In this document: positions 56,513 to 64,000 of the stretch, piece by piece
Layout: each line of letters starts with the position of its first letter
Numbering within the stretch: the stretch's first letter is position 1
Assembly: GCA_030704615.1 (NCBI GenBank)
Contig: CM060732.1
Span: forward strand, 7,070,001-7,134,000
DNA length: 64,000 nucleotides
From: Takakia lepidozioides
Lineage: Eukaryota > Streptophyta > Takakiopsida > Takakiales > Takakiaceae
Direction: 5' to 3'
Made by a program: the position numbers and the translations under genes
The notes under the pieces: generated by a model
The model's input: the letters and a program-made list of their open reading frames with translations, nothing else
Told to the model about the DNA's origin: nothing
The model's database searches: none

Positions 56513-56989
56513 AACGAAGGCGCGGTTGCCTTTTAAGAGCGCAATGCCATCAGTCGCAGGGTGGAGGAGCTCAATTTTGAGAAGCCCATACCATAGTTTG
56601 CTACCGCTTAGTATAAGTCGTGATCGGTGAATACAAGATGTTCCCCAAAGGAATATTCATTTCTTCAAACCTTTTCTTGGCTCGGTAGAGTGCCAATTCC
56701 TCGGGCATATCTGCATAGCCCACTACTACAGAAACCCGGTTTTTCCAACACCACCCATAGTTCACACCTGGCACTTTGAACAGCTCCTCTTACACCCATG
56801 TGAGAGGAGGCAAGGTGTGATCTGGACCATTGTAGGAAAACCCACATGGTGTTACAAATTTCACACTCCAATGACACCCATATGGTCAACGGGTGTTGAC
56901 CAAGATAATGCATATGGGGCATTTGACATGAATGTGAAATGAGTCATGGAGTGTGAGGTTAGTATAGGAATTTGGGGCAACTATATGGC

Positions 56990-58030
56990 GTGGCACATTG
57001 ACCATCCAGGTGGAAGATAGATGGATGAAATGACTTCCACCTCTATTCAACATGCCTTGGACGACATAACACATAGACTTTTGTTTAGAGAATTTAAAAG
57101 TTCAAAAATGTTATTAGGGTTATGGGGTCTGCATGTAGATGGTTGTGGGACTTGTAGTTTTTCTTTGCCGGCTCGTTTAGAATCTGAATGCCCACCAGTG
57201 CAGGCCATCCATTTAAGTTGATGCCAAAATGCATTTTCATCCAAACATCAAAGCTCTCAAAATAGACAACCTCAAGTAAAATGAGAAGGAAATCGGCAGA
57301 ACCGAAAGGGCATAGAATTCTCTTCAATATTGAACACTGCCTGCAACTATTGGCTATAACTTGCCCTCTGTCCTATCACATATAATCCCTTCGGGAACCA
57401 GCAATCCAAAAACATGCACTGCTCATGCAGTTGACGACAATATCGTTATGAGAATGTCACACTATAATCAACAATGTACAACAATTGCTTTGAGAAGCTA
57501 TAGATAAAACTACCTCATGTCGTCTCAGAGATTTGTGAGCGCCAAAAATGTCAATCCCATTTCTGTCCAGTCAACCTTGACACGCAGTTCGGGACACGCA
57601 GCAGAGAGGGCGTAGGCGCATGTGCACAACAACCCTAGGCCCCTCACAATGAGACAGTCTGAAGCTGAGCTGAGCACGAATTTCAATCTCTACTAGTCCA
57701 ACCGTACTAGAGAAATATCCAGTGATCCTCAGACAAGGCTTTCTTCACCACCTTACAAAAATTGTTCCCAATGACTACCTCCCTGTCCACATTGTTGCTT
57801 GATGTCGAGAAGCTTGGACAAAGTGCCTTGCTCTTTGTGACTGGCTCCCTTTTTGAGACAGCAAGGTTTTTTTTTGACGGGTGTACTTCACTCACAACCG
57901 TCTTTTTTACACTACGTCCGGGATATCAATGATCGCCCCAGCCTGAAATGTTGCCCCACCCTATCAAGCGCCAGTGTTTTTTAACCAGTGCTTTTCAACT
58001 CGTCTGCTGAGGGCCCCACTTTCTCCCCTC
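56990..58030. other. CACTA 2 subterminal/interior sequence, no gene
   Basis: No coding sequence is supported. The stretch ends at a block encoding WSDFDM on the minus strand (about 58040) that is also present in CACTA 1 at 26460-26490. Confidence 0.45.
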
Positions 58031-58039
58031 TACTGGTAC

Positions 58040-61000
58040 ATATCAAAATCACTCCAAGAGCCATAGTGTTGGAAAACTGCCTTCGCATCCTTGATGCTCC
58101 CACATTTGCCATACATGTCCACGAGGGCACTGTCCAGAATCACAATCAGGTACAATTCCAGCTTTGACAATGAAACCATGGACCCGATCTTCCCTTTTCC
58201 AGAGCTGGCAAGCTTGCCCTTGATGCTCCCACATTTGGCGTACATGTCCACGAGGGCATTGTTCAGAATCACATCAGGTACAATTCCAGCTTTGACAATG
58301 AAACCATGGACCTCTTCCCTTTTCCAGAGCTGCCAGGCTTGCCCTTCATGCTGACACATTTGGCATACATGTCCACGAGGGCATTGTCCAGAATCACATC
58401 AGGTATGATTCCAGCTTTGACAATGAAACCATGGACCTCTTCCCTTTTCCAGAGCTGCCAGGCTTGCCCTTGATGCTCCCACATTTGGCATACATGTCCA
58501 CGAGGGCATTGTCCAGAATCACAGTCAGGTACAATTCCAGCTTTGACAATGAAACCATGGACCTGATCGGAACCTTTTCCAGAGCTGGCAGGCTTGCCAT
58601 TGATGCTCCCACGTTTGGCATACATGTCCACGAGGGCATTGTCCAGAATCACAATCACGTACAATGCAAGCTTTGACAATGAAACCATAGACCTGATCTT
58701 CCATTTTCCAGAGCTGGCAGGCTTGCCCTTGATGCTCCCACATTTGGCGTACATGTCCACGAGGGCATTGTTCAGAATCACATCAGGTGCAATTCCACCT
58801 TTCACAATGAAACCATGGACCTCTTCCCTTTTCCAGAGCTGCCAGGCTTGCCCTTCATGCTGACACATTTGGCATACATGTCCACGAGGGCATTGTCCAG
58901 AATCACATCAGGTATAATTCCAGCTTTGACAATGAAACCATGGACCTCTTCCTTTTTCCAGAGCTGCCAGGCTTGCCCTTGATGCTCCCACATTTGGCAT
59001 ACATGTCCACAAGGGCATTGTCCAGAATCACAATCAGGTACAATTCCAGCTTTGACAATGAAACCATGGACCTGATCACAACCTTTTCCAGAGCTGGCAG
59101 GCTTGCCATTGATGCTCCCACGTTTGGCATACATGTCCACGAGGGCATTGTCCAGAATCACAATCACGTACAATGCAAGCTTTGACAATGAAACCATAGA
59201 CCTGATCTTCCCTTTCCCAGAGCTGGCAGGCTTGCCCTTCATGCTCCCACATTTGGCATACATGTCCACGAGGGCATTGTCCAGAATCACAATCACGTAC
59301 AATGCAAGCTTTGACAATGAAACCATAGACCTGATCTTCCCTTTCCCAGAGCTGGCAGGCTTGCCCTTCATGCTCCCACATTTGGCATACATGTCCACAA
59401 GGGCATTGTCCAGAATCACAATCAGGTACAATTCCAGCTTAGACAATGAAACCACGGACTTGATCTTCCCTTTTCCAGAGCTGGCAGGCTTGCCCTTGAT
59501 GCTCCCACATTTGGTATCCCTAAAGCATGGACCTAATCTTCCCTTTCCCAGAGCTGCCAGGCTTGCCCTTCATGCTAACACATTTGGCATACATGTCCAC
59601 GAGGGCATTGTCCAAAATCACATCAGGTACAATTCCAGCTTTGACAATGAAACCATGGACCCGATCTTCCCTTTTCCAGAGCTGCCAGGCTTGCCCTTCA
59701 TGCTGAAACATTTGGCATACATGTCCACGAGGGCATTGTCTCGAATCACATCAGGTATAATTCCAGCTTTGACAATGAAACCATGGACCTCTTCCCTTTT
59801 CCAGAGCTGCCAGGCTTGCCCTTCATGCTGACACATTTGGCATACATGTCCACGAGGGCATTGTCCAGAATCACATCAGGTATAATTCCAGCTTTGACAA
59901 TGAAACCATGGACCTCTTCCTTTTTCCAGAGCTGCCAGGCTTGCCCTTGATGCTCCCACATTTGGCATACATGTCCACAAGGGCATTGTCCAGAATCACA
60001 ATCAGGTACAATTCCAGCTTTGACAATGAAACCATGGACCTGATCACAACCTTTTCCAGAGCTGGCAGGCTTGCCATTGATGCTCCCACGTTTGGCATAC
60101 ATGTCCACGAGGGCATTGTCCAGAATCACAATCACGTACAATGCAAGCTTTGACAATGAAACCATAGACCTGATCTTCCCTTTCCCAGAGCTGGCAGGCT
60201 TGCCCTTCATGCTCCCACATTTGGCATACATGTCCACGAGGGCATTGTCCAGAATCACAATCACGTACAATGCAAGCTTTGACAATGAAACCATAGACCT
60301 GATCTTCCCTTTCCCAGAGCTGGCAGGCTTGCCCTTCATGCTCCCACATTTGGCATACATGTCCACAAGGGCATTGTCCAGAATCACAATCAGGTACAAT
60401 TCCAGCTTAGACAATGAAACCACGGACTTGATCTTCCCTTTTCCAGAGCTGGCAGGCTTGCCCTTGATGCTCCCACATTTGGTATCCCTAAAGCATGGAC
60501 CTAATCTTCCCTTTCCCAGAGCTGCCAGGCTTGCCCTTCATGCTAACACATTTGGCATACATGTCCACGAGGGCATTGTCCAAAATCACATCAGGTACAA
60601 TTCCAGCTTTGACAATGAAACCATGGACCCGATCTTCCCTTTTCCAGAGCTGCCAGGCTTGCCCTTCATGCTGAAACATTTGGCATACATGTCCACGAGG
60701 GCATTGTCTCGAATCACATCAGGTATAATTCCAGCTTTGACAATGAAACCATGGACCTCTTCCCTTTTCCAGAGCTGCGAGGCTTGCCCTTCATGCTGAC
60801 ACATTTGGCGTACATGTCCACGAGGGCATTGTCCAGAATCACATCAGGTATAATTCCAGCTTTGACAATGAAACCATGGACCTCTTCCTTTTTCCAGAGC
60901 TGCCAGGCTTGCCATTGATGCTCCCACATTTGGCATACTTGTCCATGAGGGCATTGTCCACAATCACAATCAGGTACAATTCCAGCTTTGACAATGAAAC

Positions 61001-61450
61001 CATGGACCTGATCAGAACCTTTTCCAGAGCTGGCAGGCTTGCCCTTGATGCTCCCACATTTGGCATACATATCCACGAGGGCATTGTTCAAAATCACATC
61101 AGGTACAATTCCAGCTTAGACAATGAAACCATGGACCTGATCTTCCCTTTTCCAGAGCTGCCAGGCTTGCCCTTCATGCTAACACATTTGGCATACATGT
61201 CCACGAGGGCATTGTCCAGAATCACAATCAGGTACAATGCAAGCTTTTACAATGAAACCATGGACCCGATCTTCCCTTTTTCCAGAGCTGGCAGGCTTGC
61301 CCTTGATGCTCCCACATTTGGCATACATGTCCACGAGGGCATTGTTCATAATCACGTCAAATACAATTCCAGCTTTGACAATGAAACCATGGACCTCTTC
61401 CCTTTTCCAGAGCTGCCAAGCTTGCACACGCACTGCAAACGCACACAAAT
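58040..61450 (-). repeat. PPR-derived tandem array, about 26 units of ~126 bp
   Basis: Each unit on the minus strand runs from KREEVHGFIVKAGI through DNALVDMYAKC to KGKPGSSGKG, about 42 codons from one PPR-pair segment. The landmark CATACATGTCCACGAGGGCA (plus strand) recurs at about 126-130 bp spacing from 58113 to 61324. Unit lengths of 126, 128, 129 and 132 bp occur, so the frame is not kept and no long protein can be made. Two units are shortened at GGTATCCCTAAAGCATGG (59510 and 60478). Confidence 0.92.
58855..60790. repeat. 968-bp higher-order repeat, two tandem copies
   Basis: The segments 58855-59822 and 59823-60790 match almost base for base, including the shortened unit and unit-specific variants. 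All landmarks are offset by exactly 968 bp; one visible difference is GCCAGGC versus GCGAGGC near 60778. The higher-order unit holds eight monomers, one of them truncated. Confidence 0.9.
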
Positions 61451-62140
61451 GTGTTGTGGTCGGGCTTCATCCCTTCCCCCATCATTTGGTCATGATAGGT
61501 CTCCAAAGGCTCCATCCCACTTCACTGTTGTGCACATCCTGCAAGCATCGCGCTCCACGACACCACATCTTGTTCAGCCATAGTGTTGAACACTCCCTCC
61601 GCATCCTCAATGCTCTCACATATATTTGGCATACATGTCCACGAGGGCATTGTTCAGAATCGCATCTGTTACAATTCCAGCTTTGGTGATGCAACCATGC
61701 ACCACTTTGCCCTTTTGCAGGGCTGCCAGACTTGCACACGCACTGCAAACGCACAATCTTGTTCAGCCATAGTGTTGAACACTCCTTTCGCATCCTCAAT
61801 GCTCCCACATTTGGGCATACATGTGTCCACCAGAGCAGTCATGTTCAGGATGACATCTGGTACAATTGCAAATTGTCACGATGGATCTCTTTGCCCTTTT
61901 CCAGGGCTGCCAGGCTCCCACACTCACTGCCAACACACACAAATGTTATGTGGTCGGGCTTCACCCTTCCCTCATCATTTGCTCATAGGTCTCCAAAGCC
62001 TCCATCCCATGCCCCTGCAAGCATCGCACTCCACGACACCACATCTCGTTTAGCCATAGTGTTGAACACTCCCTTGGCATCCTCGATGCACCCACATTTG
62101 GCATATATTTCCACCAGGGCAGTGTTCAAAATGACATCTG
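61450..62140 (-). pseudogene. PPR fragments next to the array
   Basis: Minus-strand blocks match CACTA 1 fragment A: the FNTMAERDVVSW region (about 61575), ILNNALVDMYAK, and a LAALQKGKVVHG-like segment, repeated about three times at 61320-62100 with stops between. They represent less contracted PPR repeats, longer than the array units, and may show the parent of the array monomer. Confidence 0.7.
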
Positions 62141-62800
62141 GTAATCTACCAGGCATTCACCTTTTTGCCTCGGTTGTCCCACCATTGACTGGATCAGAAA
62201 AGTATTCATTCCACACCTTCTCCTCATCTCTTGTACCTGTTTTTGGATACTTTCCTGTTGTCACATTGGCAGTATCATGTCAAAGTCACTTCAATCTATC
62301 AAAGATTCACTCAACCAGCTAACTTGCATAATTCAACATGGAAATTTAGGGCTGATTCTGATAAGGGGGAAAAACAGGGTGAAATGTGTTGAAGAAGGTG
62401 CCGTCATTGCCTGATTTTACCAATTGTGCCGCCGCTGCTGTGGCTTCCAGTTGACCATCTACCCATGCAGGTTTCTTGTAGCTAGGCAATGTTGTGCTTG
62501 AAATGTGGCCTTCTTGGATGAATCTGGACCCACACTCTATCCCTGCTCCTTCAACTATCCATGCCTCTCACAAATCATGCATACATCTTTGCCTTGCTGG
62601 TAGCAACTGACAATAACAGCCTACATTTGTTCTAGGAAACACCCAACTCAACTTCTCACACTAGTTCCTATGCTCAATTGCATCTGCTACTCTCTATAAT
62701 CCAACATGCATTCACCTTTTTGCCACAATTGGCCCACCATTGACTAGGGTCAGAAAAGTATGCAGGCCACAACTCCATGACTGTTTAGGGTTCACTGTCA
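62140..62800 (-). pseudogene. PDF-like fragment, inverted copy of CACTA 1 cargo
   Basis: The reverse complement aligns with 26220-27010: CTTTGACATGATACTGCCAA, ATCCAGAAA-like TATCCAAAAA, TTTTCTGA(T)CC(C)AGTCAATGG and CTACAAGAAACCTGCATGGG. Two partial copies are present, as in CACTA 1. The frames are broken. Confidence 0.65.
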
Positions 62801-62925
62801 CAAATGAAAGTGTGTTTGTCAGAATTTTGCCCACCCCAACAGCTCAGTCACTCCCACCCATGCAAGGTACCATGTTGTATCAAGTCTAAACCCTGGAAAA
62901 ATACATGCAATAGCAGAAACCAACT

Positions 62926-64000
62926 CTAGACCATAGCACAACTGGCCTGGTACCTCCCATGTGGAGCTTGCCTCCGCCTTCTACCATTTTGCCTCTGCCT
63001 TGCAAGTGCATTCAAGTTGGCAATGGCCAATTCATCTGCCTCACTCAAAGGAACACAAACAGCAAGCTCAGTCATGATGTTATGAGGAATTTCAGGAGGC
63101 ACCATGCCTACATTAGTGTCTCCCTCACCCAGTGTCACTTCTGTAATATCGTGAACCACTCGTCGGGATCGAGGGTCCTTGTGAAGGACCACCTTCCAGT
63201 TCCCTCGTGAACTTTTTTCATCCGAGAAAAAAACTTGTTCCACCTGACTAGGGAATGTCCAGGGCTGCTCCATCCGAGGTAACATGCGACTGAACTCAAC
63301 CAAGAGAAAGTGTTTCATGGTGGCATTCCGGCCCACCATGTGTGACCTCACCCATCTACACAAGAACAGAATTGGGTGAAGAATTCCGTAATCCAGTTGA
63401 ATTATTTCTATTACAACACCCACATATTCCAATTGGGATAACACTCGTTTGAACATACCTGCTCTGTTTTCGCTTTCCTGATGGAATACTTGAGCAACTC
63501 CAGAATCAAATGTCACCCTGTCTGTGGCGCCAGTCCTCACGTATTGCTCGAAAGTGATTGCCGTAAGCATACATGGACTTGAAGCCCAAGGACTGTACTG
63601 CTGGTGGTATACATAAATGGCATATGTCCAAATCATAGGACTCACCTGAACTCACCTTGCGTTGGACAGCACCTTCAATCCATTCATGGAATGGAGCCAG
63701 TAAGCGCATATCTGTTGGGTATGGAATTTCTCCATTGTGGTGGTCTTGGTCTTGTCCACAAAGGAATGTTGTTCTGAACTCAGTGCGGGATGCTTCTATG
63801 AGTGCCATCTCCTCTTCATAGGCCCTGTCCAAATGAGAATTGCAAATTAGGATTACAGCTTATACCATTGGCAGAAATGAAACACACAAGATATGATAAG
63901 CAACATACTTACTCAAGGAATGGTTTCATGCAATCTGTGTTGTGCAAAATATACTCGTGTGCACTGTCTCGTTCTTGAATGGTGAGGACTCGTACACTTC
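62926..64000 (-). CDS. CACTA (En/Spm) transposase, C-terminal exons, partial
   Basis: Exon order on the minus strand: edge to about 63913 (HEYILHNTDCMKPFLE), about 63822-63656 (AYEEEMALIEASRTEF...) ending at a GTGAGT donor, and about 63598 to the stop at 62926. The last exon shows FDSGVAQVF, YVGVVIEIIQLDYG, LFLCRWVRSH, FPSQVEQVFFSDEKSSRGNW and KVVLHKDPRSRRVV. This is the C-terminal region of TNP2-like CACTA transposases, where FK-W, QA-QVFY and W-VV--KPR blocks are typical. The N-terminal catalytic part lies outside the window. No stop or shift was seen in these exons, so the gene may be functional, but I cannot see all of it. Confidence 0.75.

Larger units (their letters stand above)
56719..64000 (-). 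mobile_element. CACTA transposon 2, one end in window
   Basis: The terminus at 56719 reads CACTACTACAGAAACCCGGT, then TTTTCCA and TTCACACCTGGCAC. This is the general CACTA (En/Spm) end and closely resembles CACTA 1 (CACTAGAAGAGAAACCGGCT, then CACACCTGGCAC). Minus-strand transposase exons lie at 62926-64000. Between them are the PPR array (58040-61450), longer PPR pieces (61450-62140) and the PDF-like segment (62140-62800). The other terminus is beyond the right edge, so size and target duplication are unknown (GCC precedes the left end). Confidence 0.75.

Noticed and set aside
58269-60423. Minus-strand frames in the array as functional PPR proteins
   Set aside because: Monomer lengths shift the frame, each unit has only part of a PPR motif, and there is no targeting sequence or E/DYW domain.
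59103-60799. Long plus-strand frames (242 residues, twice) across the PPR array
   Set aside because: They are antisense to the PPR-derived monomer. They stay open because the monomer lacks stops in that frame, and they repeat with the 968-bp unit.
58040-61450. CRISPR-like regular array
   Set aside because: Units are contiguous and similar over their whole length, with no unique spacers. They derive from coding sequence in a plant genome.

Overview
The window looks like nuclear DNA of a land plant. It has a split, plant-type DEAH RNA helicase gene with GT-AG introns, PLS-class pentatricopeptide (PPR) gene fragments, a fragment of a plant kinesin-13-like gene, a chloroplast-lumen-type TPR pseudogene, and many kinds of transposable element (LINE, Ty3/gypsy, CACTA, hAT). 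A seed-free plant (fern, lycophyte or bryophyte) is my guess, but the sequence does not prove it. No rRNA, tRNA or CRISPR array was recognised. Only one clearly intact host gene is present.

Layout. 1-3.8 kb: an APE-type LINE with tandem 5' monomers, broken by one nonsense codon, one frameshift and a 3' internal deletion. 4.7-7.2 kb: plus-strand exons of a TPR-like gene. 8.37-20.28 kb (minus): an intact 16-exon DExH1-type helicase whose splice sites can be read one by one. Its intron 2 holds a second, 5'-truncated LINE copy and its intron 14 a LINE tail. 20.4-23.5 kb (minus): a decayed Ty3/gypsy LTR, primer-binding site and gag remnant reading towards the helicase. 23.83-27.67 kb: a CACTA-like element with terminal inverted repeats and a 3-bp target duplication. 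It carries PPR fragments and a possible PDF-motif fragment, and it sits inside a GA/CT-rich palindromic repeat. 27.7-51.6 kb: several copies of a long non-coding repeat family, made of palindromes, degenerate tandem repeats, a TATA-bearing block and a conserved stem-loop block. One copy is split by an 11.3-kb block.

That block (31.5-42.8 kb) is the most striking part. It holds a Ty3/gypsy retrotransposon (minus strand) whose pol encodes a complete-looking cytosine-C5 DNA methyltransferase between protease and reverse transcriptase, followed by kinesin-13 and lumenal TPR gene fragments. 51.9-55.2 kb: two short hAT-type elements with perfect inverted repeats and 8-bp target duplications, separated by tandem repeats. 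56.72-64.0 kb: a second, larger CACTA element (minus strand; one end inside the window) with a transposase gene. Its PPR cargo has been amplified into about 26 units of about 126 bp, including a 968-bp higher-order unit duplicated in tandem.

How the parts relate: the two CACTA elements carry the same kinds of cargo, so they probably share a capture ancestor. The methyltransferase retrotransposon and the smaller CACTA are both nested in the same non-coding repeat family, which gives a relative order of events. Most transposon genes are broken; the methyltransferase frame is the best preserved within its element.
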